Of a DNA stretch of 35,474 nt, positions 1 to 7,215 are shown piece after piece. The notes beneath the pieces are model-generated. The model worked only from the letters and a program-made list of their open reading frames with translations. It had not been told where the DNA came from and searched no databases. Position numbers and translations under genes: made by a program. The DNA is from Streptomyces sp. A1136 (GTDB lineage Bacteria > Actinomycetota > Actinomycetes > Streptomycetales > Streptomycetaceae), in assembly GCF_004795055.1 (NCBI RefSeq), contig NZ_SSBJ01000055.1:1-35474 (forward strand), read 5' to 3'. Numbering within the stretch: position 1 is the stretch's first letter; each line of letters begins with the position of its first letter.

Positions 1-2
1 AA

Positions 3-293
3 GTCGTGCGGCGCGTCGGCTCCTCGATCACCGCGATGCTCTTGGACGCACTCGTCGTCCGCGTCGCCGTGCCCGCGACCCTGCACCTGTTGAACGTGGC
101 CGCCGGCCGGATCGACGCCTTCTGGCATTACGCCGGCGCCCGCGCGGACCTGCTGCCCGGGGCGCTGCTCGTCACCGAGGCCGGCGGACGGATCTCCGAC
201 GCCCAGGGCCGGCCCTGGACCCCGCAGAGCGACAGCTTCCTGGCCGCCGCCCCCGGCGTCCACACCGACGCCGTAACGACGCTCTCCCGCTGA
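3..293 (+). CDS. Inositol monophosphatase-family protein, C-terminal fragment (5' end outside window)
   Basis: This is the last 96 codons of a gene that begins before the window; the frame is open to the left edge, so the GTG at base 6 is not likely to be the true start. The residues VAAGRIDAFW followed by DLLPGALLVTEAGGRI are the typical C-terminal half of the inositol monophosphatase/FBPase fold, where the Asp in the first motif helps bind the catalytic metal. Family members remove phosphate from inositol-1-phosphate, histidinol phosphate or similar small phosphates in the cytosol; the substrate cannot be told from this part. The next gene starts 44 bases downstream on the same strand and may be cotranscribed. 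Confidence 0.75.
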   Translation, partial: VVRRVGSSITAMLLDALVVRVAVPATLHLLNVAAGRIDAFWHYAGARADLLPGALLVTEAGGRISDAQGRPWTPQSDSFLAAAPGVHTDAVTTLSR

Positions 294-337
294 CCCCGTA
301 CGAGAAAAACTCACAGACAGAAGAGGAACGATTCGGT

Positions 338-934
338 ATGAACGAGATCGCAGTTCTCGGAAACGGCCGCGTGGGCGGCAACCTGGCCGCCGCCCTCACC
401 CGAGCAGGGCATCAGGTCACCGTGGCGGACCGCACGCAGGGCGCCGCCGCCGATGCCGCCCGCACCGCCGGGATCGTCATCAACGCCACACCGGGCGCCG
501 GCTCACTGGAACGTCTCGCCGCGCTGCGCCGGGAACTGCGCGGCAAGATCCTCGTAGACGTCTCGAATGCCACCACGGACGGCCCGGACGGACTGCCCGC
601 CGACCTGCTCTACCCCGGCTCCAGTCTCGCCGAGCGGCTTCAGGAAGCGCTCCCCGAAACCCGCGTCGTCAAGACGCTCAACACCATGCTCTTCCCGGTG
701 ATGACCGCGCCCGCCACACTCACCCAGGCGCCCGACGTCTTCCTCTCCGGCGACGACCCGCACGCCAAGCAGACCGTCCGTGACCTGCTCACCGACCTCG
801 GCTGGCGTAAGGAGTGGATCACCGACCTCGGCGGAATCCGGACCGCCCGCGCCACGGAGGCCGCGATCCTGTTCGTGCCGCACGTGATCCGGTCCGGCGG
901 ATTCGCGCCCTTCGCGATCTCGATCGCCCGCTGA
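338..934 (+). CDS. NADPH-dependent F420 reductase-like Rossmann protein
   Basis: A 198-residue protein with an N-terminal dinucleotide-binding Rossmann fold: AVLGNGRVGGNLAAAL gives the GxGxxG loop at about residues 9-14. The middle holds the VKTLNTM segment and the C-terminus the ARATEAAILF helix region found in the NADP oxidoreductase, coenzyme F420-dependent family (Npd/F420 reductase fold). Members move hydride between NADP(H) and F420 or act as related small reductases; the actual substrate here is not known. AGAGGAAC lies about 9 bases before the ATG and supports the start. It follows the phosphatase fragment closely and converges with lpdA. The length fits the short members of the family. 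Confidence 0.75.
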   Translation: MNEIAVLGNGRVGGNLAAALTRAGHQVTVADRTQGAAADAARTAGIVINATPGAGSLERLAALRRELRGKILVDVSNATTDGPDGLPADLLYPGSSLAERLQEALPETRVVKTLNTMLFPVMTAPATLTQAPDVFLSGDDPHAKQTVRDLLTDLGWRKEWITDLGGIRTARATEAAILFVPHVIRSGGFAPFAISIAR

Positions 935-1017
935 CCCGCACATACCGCAGTGCCCGGGCGGGGTCCGCCCGCCAGGTGTGACCCCCGGCTCACCGCGCCC
1001 GGGCGGCCCGCCTGCCG

Positions 1018-1040
1018 GTCGCCGCCGCCATGGCGGCGAC
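1018..1040. terminator. Bidirectional hairpin between convergent genes
   Basis: GTCGCCGCC and GGCGGCGAC form a 9-bp perfect stem around a 5-base loop. A second, shorter hairpin (GGGCGG/CCGCCC, 956-970) lies nearer the end of the upstream gene. There is no T-tract. The position, between the ends of a plus-strand and a minus-strand gene, fits a shared terminator. Confidence 0.4.
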
Positions 1041-1126
1041 CCTGAGATACGGGTACGCCGCCCCGGCGGTGCTGTCGGCCCCCGGGGCCGTGCGCGCCTT
1101 GGCGGCACGGACACCGGCGACCGGCC

Positions 1127-2539
1127 CTAGAAATTGATCATGTGGCCGGCGAGTCCGTGGACCGCCTCCTTGACCGCCTCGCCCAGCGTCGGGTGGGCGT
1201 GGACGTTGCGAGCGACCTCGTGGACGGTGAGGTCCCACTGCTGGGCCAGCGTCAGCTCGGGCAGGAGCTCGGTGACGTCCGGCCCGATGAGGTGGCCGCC
1301 GATGAGCTCGCCGTACTTGGCGTCGCTGATCAGTTTGACGAAGCCGGTGAAGTCACCTAGGCCGTGCGCCTTGCCGTTGGCGCTGAAGGGGAACTTCGCC
1401 ACCTTCACGTCGTAGCCGAGGTCACGGGCCTGGGCCTCGGTGTAGCCGAAGCTGGCGATCTGCGGCTGGCAGTACGTGGCGCGCGGGATCATCGCGTAGT
1501 CCAGCTCCATGGTCTCCGCGTCCGCGATGGTCTCGGCGGCGACCACGCCCATGGCCTCGGCGGCGTGTGCCAGCATCAGCTTGGCGGTGACGTCGCCGAT
1601 GGCGAAGATGTGCGGTACGGAGGTGCGGCAGCGGGCGTCGACGTCGATCGCGCCGCGCTCGGTGATCTTGACGCCGGTGTTCTCCAGCCCGTAGCCCTCG
1701 ACGTTCGGGGCGAAGCCGATGGCCTGGAGCACCTTGTCGGCTTCCAGCACCTGCTGCGAGCCGTCCTTGGCGGTGACGGTGACGCGGACCTGCGGGCCGG
1801 ACTCGTCGATGGCGTCGACGCGGGTGGAGGTGAGGACGTCGATGCCCAGCTTGCGGTACTGCTTGGCCAACTCGGCGGAGACCTCGGCGTCCTCCAGCGG
1901 GGCGACTCGGTCCAGGAACTCGACGATGGTGACCTTCACGCCGTAGTTGTGCAGCACGTAGGCGAACTCGATGCCGATGGCGCCGGCGCCCGCGATGACG
2001 ATGGACCGCGGGAGGTCCTCGGCGAGGATCTGCTCCTCGTAGCTCACCACGCGGGCGCTGCGCTTGGTGCCGGGCAGCAGCTTGGGGGTGGCTCCGGTGG
2101 CGATGACACAGTGGTCGAAGCCGATCGTGCGGGTGTTGCCCTCGTAGTCAGCGACCTGGAGGGTGTGCGCGTCGAGGAAGGTGCCGCGGCCGTCGAACTC
2201 CGCGATCTTGTTCTTCTTCATCAGGTAGTGAACGCCCTTGACCCGGCCGTCCGCGACCCGGCGGCTGCGGCGGAAGGCCTCGCCGTAGTCGAAGTTGATG
2301 GGGCTGTCCGACGTGATGCCGAAGGTCTTCGCCTCACGGGTGACGATGTGCGCGAGCTCGGCGTTGCGCAGCAGCGCCTTGGTTGGGATGCAGCCGACGT
2401 TCAGGCATACGCCGCCCCAGTACTTCTCCTCGACGACGGCGACCCGCTTGCCCAGCTGGGCGGCCCGGATCGCGGCCACGTAACCGCCAGGGCCCGCTCC
2501 GAGGACAACGACGTCGAAGCGCTCGTCCTGCTCGACCAT
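1127..2539 (-). CDS. lpdA: Dihydrolipoyl dehydrogenase (E3)
   Basis: A 470-residue flavoprotein that reoxidises the dihydrolipoyl groups of 2-oxo acid dehydrogenase complexes (pyruvate, 2-oxoglutarate, branched-chain) with NAD+. FAD-binding loop GAGPGG is at about 14-19. The redox-active disulfide is Cys45/Cys50 in CLNVGC. The NAD-binding loop GAGAIG is near residue 185, the second FAD motif is AIGDV, and the C-terminal acid/base pair is His449/Glu454 in HAHPTLGE. All catalytic residues are present and the length is normal. AAGGAAG lies 5 bases before the ATG. The gene stands alone; no E1 or E2 gene is near, as is common in Streptomyces. It could serve any of the 2-oxo acid complexes. Confidence 0.95.
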   Translation of the reverse strand: MVEQDERFDVVVLGAGPGGYVAAIRAAQLGKRVAVVEEKYWGGVCLNVGCIPTKALLRNAELAHIVTREAKTFGITSDSPINFDYGEAFRRSRRVADGRVKGVHYLMKKNKIAEFDGRGTFLDAHTLQVADYEGNTRTIGFDHCVIATGATPKLLPGTKRSARVVSYEEQILAEDLPRSIVIAGAGAIGIEFAYVLHNYGVKVTIVEFLDRVAPLEDAEVSAELAKQYRKLGIDVLTSTRVDAIDESGPQVRVTVTAKDGSQQVLEADKVLQAIGFAPNVEGYGLENTGVKITERGAIDVDARCRTSVPHIFAIGDVTAKLMLAHAAEAMGVVAAETIADAETMELDYAMIPRATYCQPQIASFGYTEAQARDLGYDVKVAKFPFSANGKAHGLGDFTGFVKLISDAKYGELIGGHLIGPDVTELLPELTLAQQWDLTVHEVARNVHAHPTLGEAVKEAVHGLAGHMINF

Positions 2540-2984
2540 GAGGACTTCCTTTTCGGTGTGCTGTGAAGTGGTGTCCTACGGATTGTTTCTCTCCTGACCC
2601 CTCCTCGCCACGCCGATCGCGGATCTGCCCCGGCAGGAGGTGTGATCTTCGTTGCCTTGTCTGCGGGGGTCCGGCAAACGACTGACTCGTATGGCCGGGC
2701 GGTCGACGGGGGCACGCCGGCTTGGACGCGGCTTGGACGACGCGTACGAATTGCTCCTGCGGGTGGGGGAGGGCCCCTCGGGCGACGGGACCGCCTCCGA
2801 GGGGAGGTGTCGTGAGCCGGATCACGGCCCGGCCCGGCCCGGACCGGCCTGTAGCCGTCGGCGGCGTCGCCGCAGTCGTTCTCTCCTCGTACGGTCCGGG
2901 TAGCAGCCACCGGGGGCCGGTCAGTGATATCGGGCATGCGGCGGCGACGGCACGGCCCGGCAGACAGGTCAGGAGACGGGGACC
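2540..2984. other. Intergenic, no recognisable gene
   Basis: About 445 bases upstream of lpdA. Several open frames run through on both strands but none has a recognisable family motif or a convincing start. The promoter of lpdA is expected in the part next to 2540; no clear -35/-10 pair stands out. Confidence 0.5.
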
Positions 2985-3302
2985 GCGCCCTCAGCGGGTG
3001 GAGGGAGTCCAGGGCGGCCAAGTCGGCCTCGGAGAGGCGCAAAGAGCCGGCCCCCACGTTCTGGGTGAGGTGATCGAGGTCGCCGGTGCCGGGACCGGCC
3101 AGAACGTGGGGGCCGCGGTGCAGTGTCCACGCCACTCTGACCTGGGCGGTTCTCACTCCGTGGGCATGGGCGACGGCATGCACCGCGCTGCGGTCATCGG
3201 CGCGCGCACCGGCCGTGCGTCCGTCACCTGCGATCGAGTAGAACGGTACGAACGCGACACCCTGTTCACCGCACAGGCGCAGGAGTTCCCCCTGCTCGGG
3301 TG
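2985..3302 (-). pseudogene. Aldo/keto reductase, C-terminal remnant
   Basis: About 100 codons read like the last third of an aldo/keto reductase. ELLRLCGEQGVAFVPFYSIAG corresponds to the strand and loop after the SVQN region. The stretch from QVRVAWTLHR through AGPGTGDLDHLTQNVGA to LSEADLAALDSL is the C-terminal NADP(H)-binding part, where the usual IPG motif reads AGPG. The N-terminal two thirds with the Asp-Tyr-Lys-His active site is missing: upstream of about 3302 the sequence belongs to something else. The frame has no stop where the protein should end. It is therefore a dead fragment. It meets the plus-strand fragment at 3304 head to head. Confidence 0.6.
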
Positions 3303-3303
3303 A

Positions 3304-3693
3304 TGCGCCGATGCCGAGAGCGAGGTCGAGAAGGGTGCCGCGAACAGGAACAGAAAGAGGCTGAAGGCGGCCGCCATCCTGCTCGCCGGACCGGGATTTA
3401 TCGTCGGCGGTTCGCTGCTGGCTTACGATCCCCGACCGTCCGGATGGGTGGCGGACCCGGTCTCGACAGAACCGCCCCTCTACTCCGGACCCGAGCCCAC
3501 GAGCGAGCAGGTGACGGCGGACTTGGAGGCCACGACCGCCACCGCCGGGCTCGGGCCGGCTGCCGCACCGCGACCGTACGCGGTACCCGGGTGCATGGCG
3601 GGCTGGGAAACATACGAGACAGGGAGCGACGCCCAGACGACCGCGCTCGCCGACGGTCTCGCCGGCCGCCAATGGCAGCTCACCCGCCCGTGA
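3304..3693 (+). pseudogene. Membrane-anchored small protein, 5'-truncated
   Basis: The frame opened by the stop at 3301-3303 reads a basic stretch (NRNRKRLK), then a hydrophobic segment (AAAILLAGPGFIVGGSLLAY) and an extracytoplasmic tail rich in Pro, Thr and Ala, ending at TGA 3693. This looks like a one-pass membrane protein. There is no ATG/GTG before the membrane segment; the first standard start, GTG 3448, would drop the anchor. I infer that the true 5' end was lost when this piece was joined to the aldo/keto reductase fragment. The family is not recognised. A non-standard start inside 3304-3370 cannot be excluded. Confidence 0.4.
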
Positions 3694-3892
3694 GGAGGCA
3701 TCGAACGGGCGGAGGCTGCCGGTAACCAAGCCGTCTGACGTCTGCGTCGGGCAGTGAACCGTCCGCTGAGCTACCGCTGCTGCGGACGCAGGCGTCGCTG
3801 GTCTTCGTTCCGGACTATCGGATGTGTGGCGGTTGGGCCGAGGGCCGGGCGCGCACGGCGGTTTCGGCGGGCGTCGATGTCGATCGGGCGGC

Positions 3893-4810
3893 TCAGGAGA
3901 GTTCGTGCCGGGTGCCGTCGGCGACGGCGTGGAGCTTGTCGGGGTTGGCCACGTTGTGGATGGTCGAGATGCGGCCCTCCGCGTCGAAGTCGAAGGTCAG
4001 CGTCGCGATCACGCGGTCCGGGGCGCGGAAGACCAACCCCGGGCCGCCGTTGATCCACGTCAGCTCCGTCCGCATCTGGCCGGGCTCGATGCCCTGGTAG
4101 GTCACGGTGCCGAGCGCGGCGAACCAACCGGCCACGGTCTTCAGGCCGACGACCGGCTTGAGGGCCTGGCGGACCTTGCCGCCACCGTCGGTCCACAGCG
4201 TCACGTCCGGGGAGAGCACCTCCATGAGGGTGTTGAGGTCGCCGCCCGTCGTCGCCGCGAAGAAACGCTCGGTGACGTGGCGTTGGCGCGCTCGGTCCGC
4301 TGTGAAGCGGGGCCGGCGGGCTTGGACGTGCTCGCGGGCGCGGTGTGCGGCCTGCCGCACCGCCGCCTCCGAACGTTCCACCGCCTGGGCGATCTCCACG
4401 TAGCTGAACGCGAAGACTTCCTTCAGTACGAAGACCGCGCGCTCCAGCGGGCTCAGCGTCTCCAGCACCACCAGCAGCGCCATCGAGACCGAGTCCGCCG
4501 CGGCGACGCCGTCGGCGGTGTCCGGGCCGGTGAGGATCGGCTCCGGCAGCCAGGGCCCCACGTAGGTCTCGCGCTGGTGGCGGGTCGAACGCAGCCGCTC
4601 CATGGCCAGGTTGGAGACGATCCGGGTCAGATAGGCCTTGGGATCGGCGACCTGGGAACGGTCGGCCGCCGACCACTTCAGCCACGCGTCCTGGACCACG
4701 TCCTCGGCATCGGCGGCCGTGCCGAGGATGCGGTAGCCGACGGAGAAGAGCAGGGTGCGGTACTGCTGGAAGGCGAGCTGGTCGGGACCGTCCTGCTGCG
4801 GCTGGGTCAC
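3893..4810 (-). CDS. ECF41-family RNA polymerase sigma factor with SnoaL-like C-terminal domain
   Basis: A 305-residue extracytoplasmic-function sigma factor. Region 2 (about residues 12-75, with AEDVVQDAWLKW) and region 4 (about 110-165, LSPLERAVFVLKEVFAFSY then the helix-turn-helix) are followed by a SnoaL/NTF2-like domain. Three features mark group ECF41: WLPEP in the linker, DGGGK in the SnoaL domain and NPDKL near the C-terminus. In this group the C-terminal domain controls sigma activity in place of an anti-sigma factor. The GTG start at 4810 overlaps the stop of the upstream flavoprotein gene by 4 bases (GTGA), with AGGAG upstream, so the two are translationally coupled. ECF41 factors usually direct their own operon, and a matching promoter lies at 6050-6077. 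Confidence 0.92.
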   Translation of the reverse strand: MTQPQQDGPDQLAFQQYRTLLFSVGYRILGTAADAEDVVQDAWLKWSAADRSQVADPKAYLTRIVSNLAMERLRSTRHQRETYVGPWLPEPILTGPDTADGVAAADSVSMALLVVLETLSPLERAVFVLKEVFAFSYVEIAQAVERSEAAVRQAAHRAREHVQARRPRFTADRARQRHVTERFFAATTGGDLNTLMEVLSPDVTLWTDGGGKVRQALKPVVGLKTVAGWFAALGTVTYQGIEPGQMRTELTWINGGPGLVFRAPDRVIATLTFDFDAEGRISTIHNVANPDKLHAVADGTRHELS

Positions 4811-5997
4811 TTCACGCTCCTGATCCGGGTGTAGCGGCCGCCGTGCGGCCAGAGGGCGCCCGAGGCGGGCATTTTCTTCATGCGGGCGAAGGTCGCCCAC
4901 GGCGCCGCGGTGACCGTCTCCTTGTACTTCGCGGCCCGCTTGCCGGTCAATACGATCCGGCGCGGGCTGTTGTCCGGACGGGTGAACTGCACGACGGCGT
5001 CGTTCCTGCCCAGGCTGACGGGGGTGTGGTAGTAGCCGAAGCGGAAGGGCTTGGGCTCCTTGCCGGCCAGCACCCGCAGGATCGACAGGGCCGCGTGCAC
5101 GCCGGTGGGCATGCCGCCCTGGCAGGTCCCGTGCATCACGCCGTAGCCCTGACGGATGGCCGCCGCGTCGCCCACGGCGTATACGTCCGGGTGGGAGACC
5201 GAGCGCAGTGCGCTGTCGGTTACCACCCGGCCGCGCTCGTCGACGGTCAGGCCCGCGGCCGCGGCCAGCGGTGAGACGCGAGTGCCGCTGGTCCACAGCA
5301 CCGCGGCCGCCGTGATGCCGGAGCCGTCCGCGAGCTCGACGCTGTCCGGCAGCACCTTGACCACCTCGACGCCGCTGCGCACCCGCACGCCGAGCCGGGC
5401 GAGCGCCGCGTCCAGGTACGCCTTGGCCTTCGGGTGCATGCCCGCGCCCGGCTCCCCTCGGCCCAGCAGTACCACCTGGAGCTCCGGGTGCCGCTCGGCG
5501 ATCTCCGCGGCGGCCTCGATGCCGGTGAGGCCGCTGCCGCCGATCACGACTGTTTCCCCGTCGAGTTGGGTAAGCCGATCGGCGAGGAGAGCGGCGTCCT
5601 CCGGGCTGTTGAGGGTGTAGGCGTGGTCGTCCACGCCGGGGACGGGGGAGGTGTCCGCGACGCTGCCCAGGCCGTAGACCAGGGTGTCGTAGCGCAGGAG
5701 CCGGTCGTCGTCGATCCGGACGGTCTTGGCCGCCGTGTCCACGGCGGTGACCCAGCCGCGGACGAACTCGGCGCCGGTGCCGTCCAGCAGCTCCGGGATG
5801 TTCAACCTGGCCGTCTCCTGGCCGGTGGCGGTCATGTGCAGCCGGAGCCGCTCGGTGAAGGTGTCGTAGGGGTTGACCAGCGTCACTCGCAGGTCGCCGC
5901 GCTTCCTGGTGCGGGCCGCGAGTTGGATCGCGACGCCGAGTCCGGCGTAGCCGGCGCCCATCACCAGGACCTCGTGCTGCTGCGTTGTCGTGTTCAT
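4807..5997 (-). CDS. NDH-2-like FAD-dependent pyridine nucleotide-disulfide oxidoreductase
   Basis: A 396-residue two-dinucleotide-binding flavoprotein. The FAD loop is GAGYAGLG at about 14-21, the NAD(P)H loop is GGSGLTG in the middle, and the second FAD contact is YAVGDAAA. There is no CxxxxC redox disulfide, so it belongs to the type II NADH:quinone dehydrogenase/ferredoxin reductase-like branch, which passes electrons from NAD(P)H to a quinone or small acceptor. I choose ATG 5997 (MNTTTQQ), just before the fold begins; the frame is open further upstream to 6078 but that stretch overlaps the promoter. It is the first gene of a two-gene unit with the ECF41 sigma factor and so is its probable target. 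The physiological acceptor is not known. Confidence 0.88.
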   Translation of the reverse strand: MNTTTQQHEVLVMGAGYAGLGVAIQLAARTRKRGDLRVTLVNPYDTFTERLRLHMTATGQETARLNIPELLDGTGAEFVRGWVTAVDTAAKTVRIDDDRLLRYDTLVYGLGSVADTSPVPGVDDHAYTLNSPEDAALLADRLTQLDGETVVIGGSGLTGIEAAAEIAERHPELQVVLLGRGEPGAGMHPKAKAYLDAALARLGVRVRSGVEVVKVLPDSVELADGSGITAAAVLWTSGTRVSPLAAAAGLTVDERGRVVTDSALRSVSHPDVYAVGDAAAIRQGYGVMHGTCQGGMPTGVHAALSILRVLAGKEPKPFRFGYYHTPVSLGRNDAVVQFTRPDNSPRRIVLTGKRAAKYKETVTAAPWATFARMKKMPASGALWPHGGRYTRIRSVK

Positions 5998-6049
5998 CGC
6001 TCTGCTGCCTCTTTCGTGCGGACCGTTCCCGTGTTGCGGACGACCACCA

Positions 6050-6077
6050 GACGCAAGCTGCCCTTCCGTTCGTGACA
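6050..6077 (-). promoter_or_regulatory. Predicted ECF41 promoter of the flavoprotein-sigma operon
   Basis: Reading the minus strand, TGTCACG (complement of 6077-6071), a 17-base spacer, then CGTC (complement of 6053-6050). The published ECF41 target consensus is TGTCACA, a spacer of about 16, then CGTC. The distance from the -10 to the ATG at 5997 is about 50 bases, a normal leader. A perfect inverted repeat GTGAC-N4-GTCAC (6088-6101) lies just upstream and could bind another regulator. Confidence 0.7.
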
Positions 6078-6347
6078 TGGGGCCGATGTGACCCGCGTCA
6101 CCTCATGGAGAGGGGGTGGGCGCGACGCGGCAACAGCCCCCGGAGCGTCGCGACGCAGCATTCAACCATGATCGACTTGCTTTGCGCGGGAACTGACGGG
6201 ACAGCAGGAACCGCACGCCGGCGACGGCGTCGCCGATCGCCCATCCGCATAGCTGTGCTGTCCCGCCCGCGAGAGGTAGGCGAGGCCTGGACGGTGACCG
6301 ACCCGTGACGGGCATGCCGGTGGGCTTGTCGGGGCACATGGCCGGGC

Positions 6348-6641
6348 ATGGCACCGAAGACCGAACTCTTGATGTCCCTGCGGGCCGTACGGCAGTTGCG
6401 CCGGGTCCGGACCGTCTACACCGCGGGGGTCCTGCTGTGGGCGGCTGCCGCAGCCTGGACGGGATGGACTCACCCCTGGAGCCGGCAGATGTGGGCCTGT
6501 GTGCTCCTCCTTGCGGTTTTCGCAGGTCTGCTCGGCACGGCCTCGCTGTGGCTGCGGCGCCTTCGAGCCGCCCCGGGACACAAACCGGTCCGTCACGCCG
6601 CACCGCGGCATGCGGTCACCCCGCGCCATGCGAACGCCTGA
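6348..6641 (+). CDS. Small two-pass membrane protein, family unknown
   Basis: A 97-residue protein with two hydrophobic helices, about 24-42 (TAGVLLWAAAAAWTGW) and 49-68 (MWACVLLLAVFAGLLGTASL). These are flanked by Arg-rich ends (QLRRVRT before, LWLRRLR after), so both ends should face the cytosol. The C-terminal tail is basic with several His. I do not recognise a family. The ATG at 6348 has only a weak GGCCGGGC upstream; an internal ATG nine codons later (MSLRAVRQL) is another possible start. It stands alone between a divergent flavoprotein operon and the long leader region of the NTPase gene. Confidence 0.6.
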   Translation: MAPKTELLMSLRAVRQLRRVRTVYTAGVLLWAAAAAWTGWTHPWSRQMWACVLLLAVFAGLLGTASLWLRRLRAAPGHKPVRHAAPRHAVTPRHANA

Positions 6642-7215
6642 ACCCCACCCGCAGCCCTCTTGTGACGGCCGCCGCGCGCCGAGCGGACGGGACGTGGCGG
6701 CGCCGCACCGGCAACCTCCGTGAGCCAGGCCATCGGGAACACCGTCTTCACAGCGGACATCGCACGCCCACGAAGGGCGGTAAAGGATCCCGGCCGGCGT
6801 AGGTGACCGCCCGAATGGAGGGAAACGGTTTTCGGACCGCCCGTGATGACCGGCTCTCGTGGCGGAAGGCGGACGGGTGGGTCGAGGGTGAGCTGACGGA
6901 TGTGGGGCGGCGGCGGACAGCCCTTGTGCCGGAGGCGGCCGGCCCCGTACCCGGACCTCGACATCGGTCGGTGCGGTGGGCCGCGCGTGGTCCCGTCTCT
7001 GAAATCGGAATGTCCATGGCGCCGCGCGTCGGCACGACAAGACACAACACCACGACACACAAGGGGCCAAAGGAGTGTTCCGCCCACTGTGGGTCACGAA
7101 AACGTAACCGAGAGGGGCGGCTTCGCCGAATGCCGGTGGCTACATGTAGCCGTCCCCTTACGCTCCTTTCCATGCGGCGTCGGTGCAGCATCGAGCCGCA
7201 TGACTGGGGGTCAAT
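6642..7215. other. Long intergenic leader before the NTPase gene
   Basis: About 570 bases without a convincing gene. Frames that cross it lack family signals. Near its end are a perfect 14-bp palindrome (7138-7151, listed separately) and the GGGGG (7206-7210) that serves as ribosome site for the TTG start at 7216. Confidence 0.5.
7138..7151. promoter_or_regulatory. Perfect palindrome, candidate operator
   Basis: GGCTACATGTAGCC is a perfect 14-bp palindrome ending 64 bases before the NTPase start codon. A site of this size and symmetry in a leader suits a dimeric repressor. No known consensus is recognised. Confidence 0.4.

Noticed and set aside
1364..2566. 400-codon plus-strand frame
   Set aside because: It is the antisense shadow of lpdA, which has all family motifs; the frame is Gly/Asp/Val-rich and matches nothing known.
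3755..3790. Possible tRNA D-arm (complement of GCTGAGCTACCGC)
   Set aside because: No matching acceptor, anticodon or T-arm could be folded around it.
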